Shown one piece after another: positions 36,786 to 48,362 of a DNA stretch of 64,000 nt. A program made the translations under genes and the position numbers. Within the stretch, counting starts at the first letter, position 1. Each line of letters opens with the position of its first letter. The DNA comes from Cymbidium sinense (taxonomy: Eukaryota; Streptophyta; Magnoliopsida; Asparagales; Orchidaceae). The notes beneath the pieces are model-generated. The model was not told the DNA's origin. It was given only the letters and a program-made list of their open reading frames with translations, and searched no databases. Location of the stretch: NCBI GenBank assembly GCA_021442155.1, contig JAKCPB010001442.1:20911-84910 (forward strand). The letters run 5' to 3'.

Positions 36786-37920
36786 AGATTTAATATAATC
36801 TGAACCAATCCAAGTTTAAAAAAAATTTTGATTTTGTCAATTTTTTAAAACCAAAATATATAATATAATTAAATTTAAAATATCTAAAAGCATGGGGCAT
36901 TTATTTTTCCAAAAGGATAATTTATAAATAAAATTGAGAATTAGCTACTGCAAGAGCTAGGATTTTAAGGCAGCGGATCTTTTCCATGAGTTATAATTCT
37001 CAAATGCCAATGGACATTTCTATATATACATAACACATTTCACAAATTGATTAGAAACAAAACACTAACCAACGGTCCAAAGATAAAATAATCCATGAGA
37101 ATCGAGATAAAACCTATTGCATTGCTCAACAATGCTATTGTAGCACACCGTAATTCTTAGACTTCTTAGAACCGAGAATAGACCATGAGACGATAAGTGG
37201 AGAGCCTGAGAGAGTCGAGAAGAGAAGTCAAGTAAGAACAGATGAATCGTGAATAGAATTACTGAAGTACAGAACAAAAAAGTCATCGATAACTACAAGT
37301 CTACAACCAAAAGTTGAACAGAATTACAGAATGTTGAATTGTCGAACTGTCGAAGAGAACTAGAGATTCAGAGAAGTAGAGAACATCACGTACCGACTCT
37401 CTTCCTCTCGGTAGAGCTGCAGAGTAGAAACTAGAAAGGATTCAAAGGATGAAAGGAATGAGATTATGGGAATACCAATTACCGAATACCCTAAACTCCA
37501 AAGGGGAATTGCTTTTTTCCTTTTGGGAGCTTTGCCGCTTTTCCCTTTCGCCTCCCTTTTGCTGATTCACCTCCCTGATCAGATGAATCATCATTCATGA
37601 ATGAAAATATCAAAATATGGAATCACTTTTAGGTTTGCCTTTTGCCCGATGTCCACTCAAATGAGCTTAAACAAGGGCGCTACTTACTACGTATGTCGAT
37701 AATGTTTTAAATTGACTTGCTAGGGTACCATCACCAAAATAAGTGTGGATTTTCAGTTTTTGGATTATAAATTGTTAAATCCAATCCATAATCCAAAAAC
37801 TGAATTTAGCTAAAATTAAATCCAAAATCCAAAATATAATTAAAAAACTGATTCAAATAAAAAATTTCAGTTCGATTTTAATCGGATTTTTGGCTTAAAC
37901 CAAACTATGCACACCCCTAG
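36786..37920. mobile_element. Unclassified insertion, possibly a non-autonomous hAT-type element
   Basis: The segment interrupts LINE and telomere-like DNA. Its right edge, read on the minus strand, is TAGGGGTGTGCATAGTTTGG followed by TTTAAGCC and further ATCCGATT-type sequence. This resembles the terminal inverted repeats of many plant hAT MITEs (YAGGGGTGTxCA..GGTT). A matching left end and an 8-bp target duplication are not convincing, so the class is a guess. The middle (37050-37450) has purine-rich sequence with GTCGA motifs and no protein I recognise. Confidence 0.35.
37754..37802. repeat. Perfect 15-bp inverted repeat
   Basis: CAGTTTTTGGATTAT (37754-37768) and its exact complement ATAATCCAAAAACTG (37788-37802) are separated by 19 bases, inside the putative hAT-like end. 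Confidence 0.85.
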
Positions 37921-38625
37921 GTTTTAGGGTTCACGGTTTAGGGTTAGGGTTTTTAATTTTTTTTATTTTATTTTTTTATTTTTTTAAATTAAGTAAATTG
38001 GTAGGTTTAAGTTTATTTAGTTTATTTTTTAGGTTTAGTTTTAGATTTATGTATTTTTTTTAGTTTAGTTTAATTTTATTTTATTTTTTTAGGTTGAGGT
38101 TTTATTTTTAATTTTATTTTAGGTTTAGATTTTATTTTATTTTTTAGGTTTAGGTTTTAGGTTTTATTTTAGGTTTATTTTTAGGTTTTATTTTTAGTTT
38201 AGGTTTATGTTTATTTTAGTTTATTTTATTTTATTTAGTTTAGGTTTAGATTTAGGTTTTATTTATTTTAGTTTAGTTTATTTTAGTTTAGCTTTAGATT
38301 TATTTTACTTTTATTTTAGGTTTAGTTTTTTCAAGGTTTATGTTTATTTTTTTATTTATTTTAGGTATATTTTTAGGTTTAGGTTTTTATTTTATTTTAT
38401 TTTAGGTTTATTATATTTTTAGTTTAGGTTTAGTTTTTATTTTATTTAGGTTTTTTAGTTTAGTTTATGTTTTTATTTATTTTATTATAGTTAGGTTTTA
38501 TTTTTTATTTTTATTTTTTTAAGTTTAGGTTTAGGTTTTAGTTTTAATTTAATTAATTAATTAATTAATTTTATATTTATGGTTTATTTAGTTTAAGTTT
38601 AGGCTTTTAAGGTTTAGGGTTTTTT
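37921..38625 (+). repeat. Telomere-like array, mostly degenerate
   Basis: It starts with TTTTAGGGTTCACGGTTTAGGG, passes AAATTAAGTAAATTGG near 37985 and then becomes a degenerate TTTATTTTAGGTTTAGG-type array with a (TTAA)n patch at 38549-38571. Near the LINE unit 2 junction it returns to GGTTTAGGG. There is no coding content. Confidence 0.75.
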
Positions 38626-38629
38626 TTAG

Positions 38630-40189
38630 GGAAATTAAGGGAATTTTATTACCATAAAGAAAAAGTACAAAGTCCTTAGAGGGGGTAAATCTCTAAAGTA
38701 ATGCTCAAAGAGCTACAATAAGTCCTAAAGAGATAAACCCCCTAACTATTACAATAATATAAAAAAAATAAAAGCAAAAGCAAAACCAAATCAGCAATAA
38801 CAACTGATCCATGTGCACAACAACAACATCCACTAGGTCCTTTCGATACCTGCAAGATTCTACCAACATATAAAAGAAATATGCAACATACTAATGAAAG
38901 GATGAGTATAATTAAGCAAGCATAAAGAATATGAGCAAGGAAATGGAGCAAAGTAAAGAAAAGACTCAGACTCAGTTACAATCATGTCAAGGAGCAACAC
39001 TATATGTAAGCATCCAAACATCAAGAAGGGTTACGACATATATAGTGCTACCACCAAAAGAAGATAGAGTGAAACATCAAGGCCATTATTGCCGATACCT
39101 CTTGTAGCCCATCATCCCATGTCCATCATCTTGAAGGCTACAAACTCTTCCAAGCGCATATAATAACCACAAAGCCACCAAAATAAATAAGCCCAATAAG
39201 GCGAAAGTCAACCAACCATCAGAAGAGACAAGAGGAACACCACCAAAGCCACCAAAGAGGAATAATAACATCAAAGGGAGCAAGCATCATCACCTTAACA
39301 ACACAATCTAGAAAAAACCAAGACCAAAAAGAAAAAAACACAAGAGCTCATGTCCTCCACAAGCAAATAGGAAAGGAAGCAAGACTGTCATCCAAACCAC
39401 AAAAAGGGAAGCTATAGCAGCCAAGAGAGGAGAACCATAGTAAGAGCAGGCCAACCTGTATGTCACCAATAGAGCAGGAAAGAAAGGCCAAAATAGGCAC
39501 CCATCCAACCAACCCAGCTAGCCAAAATAGCCAACAAACCTAGTCAGCCAACATAGCCTACCAGCTAATGACCACAATAGTAGAAAATCCAAATCAGTGA
39601 AAAGACCAACAACATCCATCATGCCAAAACCACCCAAGATAACTAGGAAAGAGCAAACCCAAACTAACAACCAAAACCTAATTCACAAAAAAGAAAAAAT
39701 AACAATCAATAAATAACCTCCACCTTGCCAAATCCAATCAAAATTAGACCACCAGCCTCCAATCGCTCCAAAAGCAATAAACTAGCTAACCAACCCAAAC
39801 ATATAGCCAACCCACCTAGCCAGCCATCACAATAGCAAAAAATCCAACTTAGTTAAGGAAGAAACTAGCTCAGAGATATGGAAAACCCCATATAGAAAAT
39901 AGCAAAAGCCACCACCCAAATGAAAGTAAAAAATAACCAAGCAAAAAATAATCATCCAAACAAACAATAGCCACTAGGCTAAAAAAATCAAAATAACCTA
40001 GGCAGAAAAAATAGGAACCACTAGGTAGCAACCCCTTGGCTAACCCAAAAGCAATAGCTCAGAAACAAAAACCAACATAGGCCCAAGAGTGAAAATAAGC
40101 AAATGGCCACAACCCAAAGAGGGTTTAACAAAGGGGAACCAAAAGCAATGGCTCATCAAAAACCAACAGAAAAAACCAAACCAAGAAAA
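38630..40189 (-). other. LINE unit 2 3' untranslated region
   Basis: About 1.56 kb, collinear with 391-2290. The family block lies near 38960-39045 (GACTCAGACTCAG, GAGCAAC, GCATCCAAACATC, GAAGGGTTAC). The plus strand is A/C-rich with CCAACCAACCCAGC near 39500-39540. Confidence 0.65.
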
Positions 40190-41640
40190 TTATAATCTGA
40201 GATAAGACAATCCAGTGTTATCCAGATTGACCAAACCCCTTAAAAGTTTAGGCAAATTTTGATTGTAAAATAAAGTGAAATCAGTTAAGTTGGCACCTAA
40301 AGTAGCCAAGAAATCAGCAAAAGCATTACCTTCATGAAGGATATGGGAAAGTTTATAACAAACTTGAGAAAGAAGATTTTCAGAATGATTGAGAAGATAT
40401 AATAAATTAGCATTTCTTCTATTAGAGTTTAGCATGTCAAAAGCAAGAGCACATCAACTTCAATCCATGTTGAGGAAACTTTTATTCAAACCCATTTCAA
40501 TAGCTTTATTGACATATAAGCTCAAAGATAGATAATGAACATGCTCTAAGAGGATAGGCAAAAACATAATGATATTACCTATTAGAATTCCTAAGAATAC
40601 CACCACCATATTTATTGGGAGCAATAGAACCATCGATTCACTTTAATCAAATTTTCTTTTGGGTTTGATCCAATGGATAATCCTAGCTTTTTATAAGAGT
40701 CAACATCGTAGAATGATACCCAATTTTTAGCCACAAATTTATAGCCTGTAAAATGAATGTTACTAATAAGATTGGCATTAAACAGAGCTTGAATTTTTTC
40801 TTTGGTTCTAGAGGATCCTTTATGGATTATAGGAATACCATGATATTTAGCATTTTTTTTGTTCATCTAGATGAACCAGATAAGGGTAATAGCAACTAAA
40901 ACTTTGATATGACCTTTCACAATTTTTTGGAAATAGACTTCAAGAAGTTGATATTTGGAAAGATTGCCATGAAAGTAGTTGGTATTAAATAAATCATCTT
41001 ACCATAACCATAATTTAGAAGAAATAGCACCATTGATAAACACATGATTAACATTTTCAATATGAAAGCAACAATAGCACTTTGAAGGCAAATAAAACCC
41101 TTTATTTGAAAGCAAAAAGTCCACAGGGATAAAGTTTTTCAAAATCCTCCAAGCTAAAGCCGAATGAGAAATGGGAATGATATTGCTCCAAAGTTTAATG
41201 AAAATATTAGAGGAGTTTTGCTTATCTCTAATAAAATTTTGAACCTCTTTAAGAACAAAATCACCATTGTAAGAAAGCTTAAAGAGAATTTGGCTAAGTT
41301 TGTTAGAGAAAATAAGGATATTTCTAAAGTTATCTAAAAGAGAAATACATATATATCAAGTTTTTTCCAAGTGTCATTATGCTAAAGAGTTAACTTTGAT
41401 AGAGAGTGAGTGGGTAGATAAAAGAGATTCAATTGAGCCATTTCCAATACAATTGTCTTGCTAAAAGAAAGAAGAATCGGAATGAATAACCCAAGATATT
41501 AAGGGTTCAACAACTCATTTAATGAAGTAAAACCATTTCCAAACTGGAGAGTCACCAAATTTATAAGCATAGATAAGAGGGTGTTTACTTGGAAATATTT
41601 TTCATCATAAAATTAGCCCAAAGGCTATCATTCTTTCTAA
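40190..41640 (-). pseudogene. LINE unit 2: zf-RVT and RNase H domains
   Basis: The minus strand ends with LPKLLRGLVNLDNTGLSYL and a TAA at 40190-40192. Upstream, SHILHEGNAFADFLATLGAN is the conserved C-terminal RNase H motif. IDGSIAPNKYGGG (about 40575-40632, other frame) holds the first catalytic Asp. A zf-RVT-like domain near 40980-41240 reads SKCYCCFHIENVNHVF, keeping CxCC and His. GPLGEGGLGCKLIREA and WWNFRKND at about 41600-41720 link it to RT. The frame changes at least twice. Confidence 0.72.
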
Positions 41641-42840
41641 AATTCCACCAGAGCTTATGAGAGAAGCTAGTAATAGCTTCACGAATCAGTTTGCAACCGA
41701 GACCACCTTCACCCAAGGGACCACAACATTTATGCCAGGAAGTCCAATGCATTCTTTTAGTAGAATTATTGGATCCCCAAAAAAAATTATTAAGCAAGCG
41801 ATCAATTCTGATAAGAGTAGCATTAGTGGGGATAATAGTTTGAATCAAATAAAGAGGCTTTGAATTGAAAGTGCTTTTAAGAATAATGACCTGCCACCAA
41901 AGGAAAGTAAATGAAATTCCTAAATAGATATTTTATTTAAAATTTTTTGAATTAACACATCAAAAAGATGGGATCATTTTGGAAATTTAAAAAGGGGAGC
42001 ACCCAAGTACTTAAGAGGAAGGTGTTGATGTTTAAAGTTAGTGATATGCAGGATTTGATTAATTTTATTATTGGAGATGCTTGAAGAAGTATTAAAATAG
42101 CTTTTGTTATCATTGATAGATAGACCACTTTCTCTACCAAATTTATTTAAACAAAATCTTAAGATTCTTGATATGGTGAATAGAAGCATGACAGAAAATA
42201 ATGAAATCATCTACAAAGCTTAAATGAGAAACAAGAAGACCACCAAGAGTTCTATAATACAAACTAGGATTATTTAAGAATAGATCATTGATGCTTCTAT
42301 ACTTAACAATAATAATAAATAAGGCAGGAGAGAGGATTCCCTTATCTTAGGCCATGGGAAGTAGGAAAGAAGCTCAAGGCTTCCCATTAAGCAAAATAGA
42401 AAACCAAGCATTATTAATACAATTTTTAATAAGAAAGATAAATTTATAAAAAACCCAAATAAATTTAGAATATGGATAAGGAAATCCCAAGAGATATTTT
42501 CAAAAGCTTTGGTAATATCTAATTTGAACAGAATGTTGCCACCTCTAGTCTTAGCATCTAAATCATGAATTAATTCTTAAGCAAGCAGAATATTATCAAA
42601 AATAGATCTATCTTGAACAAAACCACTTTGGTTTAGAGAGATAATCCTATGAAGTAAAGGACTGAGCTTGGTGGTTAGAATTTTGGAAATCAGCTTATTG
42701 AAGAAGGTGCAAAGACTAATAGGTCTAAAATCACTCCAATAGTTTGGATTATGTTTCTTAGGTATGAGAGAAATAGAAGTGCTAAAAAAATATCTATGAA
42801 AAGGATTACCAATAAAAACATTTCTTTGAATTAACTAAAG
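41641..42840 (-). pseudogene. LINE unit 2: reverse transcriptase, N-terminus missing
   Basis: Catalytic FVDD is encoded at 42206-42217 within SHLSFVDDFIIFCHAS. Upstream readable pieces include ISLIPKKHNPNYWSDFRPIS, then LHRIISLNQSGFVQDRSIFD, NILLAQELIHDL and GGNILFKLDITKAFE across 42480-42760, which are RT palm motifs of plant LINEs. Downstream FGRESGLSINDNKS follows. The RT finger region before the palm is absent. Confidence 0.78.
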
Positions 42841-43110
42841 GAGATGACTAAAAATTTAGAACCTCTTTACCATTCTCTTGGTGAGGCAAGGTTCATCTCA
42901 TACTTAAGAAAATAAACACTTTGTAAATAATATATATACTTTCCAAAAGCACTTCTCAAATTAAAATTCACATGATAAAATATCTACATTTAAAGATAAC
43001 CAAATCTCATGAACCAATATCCATGATTGTTGCATGGAGGTTCTTTTCAAAATTTGAAATCAAATGATTTTAAAATCCATTTTCCAAAAGCACATGTTTC
43101 AAAATAGTAA
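42841..43110. other. Unassigned stretch
   Basis: AT-rich DNA between LINE unit 2 and the hairpin repeat array. It has a few TTTTCAAAA and CACATG pieces like the spacers of the next array, but I recognise no gene or element. Confidence 0.4.
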
Positions 43111-44240
43111 TCTCCATTTAACACACCTAAGCTTATTGAATGAAGATTTTCAAACAAGATCATGACATAAAATTGAAATTTCATTTAGCACATCCTACAT
43201 GTGCTAAGTTAAATTTCTCTTTTCAAAAGCAACATCACACACAAATATCCATCTTTGAAAATCAAAAAAGAAAAATATAATTGATTTCCATTTAACATAC
43301 CTAAATTTGTTAAATGGAAGTCCCCTTTCAAAATCACTAAAAATTAAAACATATTTGAATTCCATTTGATATACCCAAATTTGTCAAATGAGAATTCAAT
43401 TTTCAAAATCAAAAGCAAATTGGATTCTACTTAACATACCCATATTTGCTAAGTAGAGTTTCCTTTTAAAATCACAAATAAAAAACACTTGAAATCCATT
43501 TGACATACCCAAATTTGTCAAATGAGAGTCCTACCTTTTCAAAATTGAAAACAAATTGAACTTTATTTAACATACCACATTTTTTAAATAGAAGTTCTCC
43601 TCTTTCAAAACAAAATAAAACAAACTCATCAAACACACTTGATCCCTACTTAATATGCCAAATTTGTTAAGGGTCTCAATTTTCAAAATAAAATCAAAAT
43701 ACATTGAACACATTGGGCATCACTTAGCATACCTAAATTTGCTAAGGGTCTCATTTTTCAAAATCAAATCAAAATACATCAAACACATTGGGCTTCACTT
43801 AGCATACCTAATTTTGCTAAGTAAGGATCCCATTTTCAAATCGAATTCAATAGATCAAATGCATGACATAAACATCACAAATAACAAAATGCTTTCAAAA
43901 TTGTTTTCAAACATGCACTTGAATCTCATTTAGCATACATAAATTTGCTAAGTGAAGATTCCAAAATCAAATAAAGTTAATTGACCCTCATTTAACATAC
44001 CCAAATTTGTTAAATGAGGGTCCCAAACATAAAATCAAATTCAAATATGAGAACATGGAAGCATCAATTAAGTGCCTCACCAAAACATTTGAACCCCATT
44101 CAACATACCCAAATTTGTTGAATGTGGGTACTAAATTTAAATCAAATTCAAAGTCTCTTCTCCAAAAAAAAACAAAATTCAAAATTTCTTTAATATTTCA
44201 ACCCCATTTAGCATACCTAAATTTGTTAAATGAGGGTTCC
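43110..44240. repeat. Tandem hairpin repeat array, about 14 units
   Basis: Each unit has a short inverted repeat of the form CATTTAAC-ATACCCAAATTT-GTTAAATG, beginning at about 43114, 43182, 43288, 43362, 43428, 43496, 43561, 43645, 43721, 43796, 43927, 43988, 44096 and 44205. Spacing is 61-131. Spacers share TTTTCAAAATCAAA. Stem arms vary together (TTAAC/GTTAA, TTGAC/GTCAA, TCAAC/GTTGA, TTAGC/GCTAA) while the loop ATACC(C/T)AAATTT stays constant. The array has no coding content and is not seen elsewhere in the window. Confidence 0.8.
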
Positions 44241-45264
44241 AATTCAATAATCAAATCAAGCTTACAATTCAAGTCAACAACATTCAAGTGAAGGTCTGAT
44301 ATGGTTCTCTTTCCAGCAATGCAAAGATTGTAGCCCTCATGACCATCAGAGAGGATGTGGTGAAGCCACATCTTCATTTGACCTCCAGATGATTTTGAGT
44401 TTCCTAACCAAAGGAGAAAGACCATAAAGTTCCATCAAGAGCCAAGAATAAGATCAATAAGGATTTTTTAGTATGTCTTATCCATTCTAGTATGACTCAA
44501 ATGATTTGAATCCTAATTTTGAAAAAGAAGACAACTCTCAAAATGACAATCACAATAACAATCATAATCCATAAAAAAATGTAATGTACTTGATGTCTTT
44601 AAGGATTCAACGGTAGAGATACCCCATTCTAAACTTTTGTGGTGTCACTATCGACAAAGAGTTTGAATCATCAGATCTAATAGAAGAAATTTTGGGCACC
44701 ATAAAAGAGTAGGAAGACATTAATTTTGCCTCTCTTTCATAAGATATCATAAAAGCTAATTGTTGTAGTGGTAGGTTCCTACCACTTTGATCAACACCAT
44801 AGGAAGAAGCAAACTAGTCATTGAAACTAATCAAATTTTATATTGTTCTTAAGATACATTTCATAATCAAAAATAAGTGCATCAAACTGTTCTGAAGGTT
44901 AATCTTAAGGACCTAAACTATCTTGGAAGGTTACCCACTAAGCTAAGAAGATAGAAGTTTTGATTGGAACTTAACCTGATTCTTCCTTGCAGTTAGTGAC
45001 AACCTCCTCAAGTCATACTCAATATAGAATATCCTATGGAAAGGAAAGACAAGAAATCCTCCAAAGAACACAATATAAACAAAGACTCAAAAAAAAAGTA
45101 GAGAAAAAATGAAACAAAAAAAAAAGAAAAAAAGAAAAGAAAAATGAAAAAAAAAGAGAAGAAGAAAGAAAGAAGAAAAGAGAAAAGTAAAGCACCAATA
45201 ATACACATTGATTTGGAATCCAAAGGATAAATCATGTAAGGTGTAAATTTGAAGAAAAGGAGAG

Positions 45265-45267
<3 letters not shown>

Positions 45268-45355
<88 letters not shown>
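45268..45355. repeat. Compound (TA)n(TG)n microsatellite
   Basis: About 58 bases of TA (45268-45325) run directly into about 30 bases of TG (45326-45355). Confidence 0.95.
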
Positions 45356-45358
<3 letters not shown>

Positions 45359-45486
45359 TAAATTTTGAGTCTACTTTTGACAAGTCTTTGGAGTAGATAA
45401 CAGTAAAACAAAAAAGTTCTAAAAGGATAATTCATGAATGATATGATAGAAATTAATATAAGCACATCCAATTTTACTATCTCATG

Positions 45487-45489
<3 letters not shown>

Positions 45490-45526
<37 letters not shown>
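45490..45526. repeat. (TA)n microsatellite
   Basis: A perfect TA run of about 36 bases lies inside the protease-RT linker relic of D. Confidence 0.95.
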
Positions 45527-45529
<3 letters not shown>

Positions 45530-46640
45530 AATCAAATTTCCACTTCGTCTCTTTCTTCAAGCTTGAAAGAGGATTCAACAATCATAGATAAACCATCAAA
45601 TGAAGTAATTAAATCATCTTTGCCTAGTCTACCAACTTTGATTAAAGAATTTAGAAGACTTTCAAGTAGAGGATACACTCCCTGAAGTTGAGAAGAAAAT
45701 TAGATCATCAACCAATGAGTTTTAAGGGATTAACCTCATAACATATTAAAGTTAGAAAGAAAATGCCAACGACTCAGTTAGGTTACTTTTGTAGTTTAAA
45801 GTCTGGTTTACCTAAGGCCATAATGAAGTGCCCAATACATCTCTAAAGGTAGCAGTCTACAAACTCAAAATTGAACCTATTGCTATTCCTACTTTGCAAA
45901 CTATTGATGCAAACATTTACCAAGAAGAAGATCTTTGAAGTCAACCTTATTGAAGAAGAAAGATACTATCATGATTACCCAACATTATGCCCAGTCAAAA
46001 GGAAGGACATTCAAATCCGCACATATGTCGATTCTGAAGATTTCAGTTATGCATGTCTTGAAGATGAATCCACATTACCTATTTCAAATTTGATAGTAGA
46101 CATAGCCTCTTTACATGCAGTCTTCTCATTCAAGGATGGGTTGAATGATGCTAGAGGATGAGAGGTCATTTACTTATAATTTCCATTGAATTTATCGCTA
46201 TAAGGTCATGCCTTTCTTTGGTCACTAGGGTTAAAGAAAAAGGAAGACCATCTTTATGATCTGAGTAGTTGTCTTTGATTGGTTATGACACTACAACTTG
46301 AAGTTGAATCCCTAAAGTATACAGGATGACTTTAGGGGAGTTTCTAAGGCTTGTAGTAAAGCATCATGGGATAATAAGGATTGATCTAAAAAGAGATTAA
46401 AGTGACATTAGAGATGCATCCTCCAAGATTCTACTTAATAGGAGAGAGATTTCAATTAACGTTGAATATTGATGGTTTAAACTCTTTCAAAGTTAGTCTA
46501 TCTCAAAACTTTTCAAATCAAGATTCTACTTCCGATTGTTGAAAGGCCTACCTTGGTACTTCGAAGGATGGAAAGTAGTTTAAACCACTATGGTAAGGGT
46601 GCGCCCGATGCTTCCAATCAACGGGTTCTATTTAAAGAAA

Positions 46641-48272
46641 TACTATCCTTAAAATAATGTTTGAAAATAATTATCGTTAATAAAAATCCTATCTTTCCAT
46701 TCATCAAATCCCTTCTTCATTGGAGGCATTATTTGCTTATTTTGCGAATCCACCATGACTTGTTTAAGATAGGTGTAAGAGAACCAAAGTGGCATCCTAT
46801 CCTTCTTCAACATAAACATGAACTACATATGATTCTGTGCTATTATGTTAGGTGTATAAGAACCCAAGAGGCATCATTTTTTGACTAGTACAACTAAGTT
46901 AGGTGTAAGAGAACTTGAGAGACATCATTTCTTGGTGGAGTCACACCATTTCATCCACTCTTTGATGTGTTTAAGGTAGGTGTAAGGAACCCAAGCAGCA
47001 TCCTATCCTACATTAACACAACACAAACACATGAACAAATACACATCTTTTGTCTCGGGCAACTTTGATGTGGGATAACGCTCGCCCTCACTCATTAGCT
47101 GCTCTATGTCGGGCTGACGTGTTATCCTGCTAGTGTGTCACCCCAGTGGTCCCTTGTTCAAGAGGATGTAAATTTGCTATGCTTTCCTTCTTAACTTGAT
47201 CGTTACACACCATTGAGTGCCTTGTTCGCATGGTAGGTCTTACTGTGCGATCAGTGCCTTCTTCTTAAACTAGCCATCATGAACTGACTTGGTTGAGTAT
47301 ATCTGACAAACCCACATATACATCTTTTGTCTGCTACTTTGATGTGGGATAACCCCATATGGCACTCACTCATTAGTCGCTCTAGGTCGATGTGCTGCCA
47401 AGTGCATCACCGTAGTGGTCCTTTATTTAGAAGGATGTAAGACTACTACGCTTTCTTTCCTAACTTGACCATTGCACACAGACAAGCACTATGTTAGCAT
47501 GGTAGGCTTTACGATGTGGTCTGTAAGCTACCTTCATGTTGGCTTCATTTAAGAGGATATAAATCTACTATATGCTTCCTTCTTGGACCATCCATGAACT
47601 GACTTGGTCGAGTAGAGGATTAGGGTAAGGCCCCCCAGTAGCACCTTTCTTCTTGACTACTTCAAGTCTGAGTCCAGTCCTTCTTTGTGACTCCCTACTT
47701 AGTAGTCGCCCTTAGGTTGGGTTCGACTAGTTATGCCAATAATGGGTCACCCAAGTGGTTGTTCCTCACTTCGAAAGATGTAAGTATGCTACACTTTCTT
47801 CCTACAAATGCTGTACGACAGGTAGCCCAGGTCGATAGCACCTCAAGGATGATGAACTATCCCACAATCACTCAACTTTAGGGAGATATAAGTCTACATG
47901 CCTTCTTCCTAGACTAATTGTTGCACACCAATGGGAACCTTAGGTTGGTTGGTGTTCGCTATGTTGATAGTGACCCACCCAGTGGATACACCACTCATGG
48001 TAGATGTAAGTCTGCTATGCTTTCTCCTTGAGTTGGCTACCATACACCTACAGGCTTTCTTATTTACAGGGTCCAAGATAACGCCCCTAGTGGTACAACC
48101 CTTGTGGCACTCTATTTGCCTCACATCCTTTGCGACCTCATTTAGACACAACCCGGGTTACTACTGGATTGGATAGTCCCCATTTCCTATTAACCACCCC
48201 TGTGGTTAGAGATCCTATTATGTGGATGCATAGATTCTCCCTTGGTCTAGTAAATCTAAGATAGGTCTAGTC

Positions 48273-48362
<90 letters not shown>

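Larger units (their letters stand above)
38626..42840 (-). mobile_element. LINE unit 2, 5'-truncated within RT
   Basis: On the minus strand it holds the RT palm, catalytic FVDD, thumb, zf-RVT, RNase H and 3'UTR. It is collinear with unit 1 (385-4790) and less frame-damaged in places. It is 5'-truncated in the RT palm at about 42840. The 3' end reads TCCCTTAATTTCCC then TAAAAAAAACCCTAAACC on the minus strand, so the tail runs directly into telomere-like repeats. Confidence 0.8.
44290..46640 (+). pseudogene. Gypsy relic D: eroded pol
   Basis: This is a collapsed Tat-type pol. A protease-RT linker scrap with lysine-rich DNA lies near 45040-45190. An RT scrap at 45930-46150 reads FEVNLIEEERYYHDYPTL, then CPVKRKDIQIRTYVDSEDF, then LIVDIASLHAVFSFKDG, matching elements A and B. 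A degenerate strip follows, then the integrase C-terminus RPMLPINGFYLKKYYP-like at 46600-46650. RNase H domains and most of integrase are deleted. The best open stretch is 96 residues at 45871-46161. Confidence 0.6.

Noticed and set aside
38207..38422. Phe/Tyr-rich 71-residue open stretch
   Set aside because: Reading of the degenerate TTTATTTTAGGTTTAGG array.
43110..44240. CRISPR-like repeat-spacer array
   Set aside because: The repeats vary, spacing is irregular, spacers are related to each other, and the context is a plant nuclear repeat region.
45087..45471. Open stretches with HTHTHT and YIYIYI runs
   Set aside because: Translation of the (TA)n(TG)n microsatellite.
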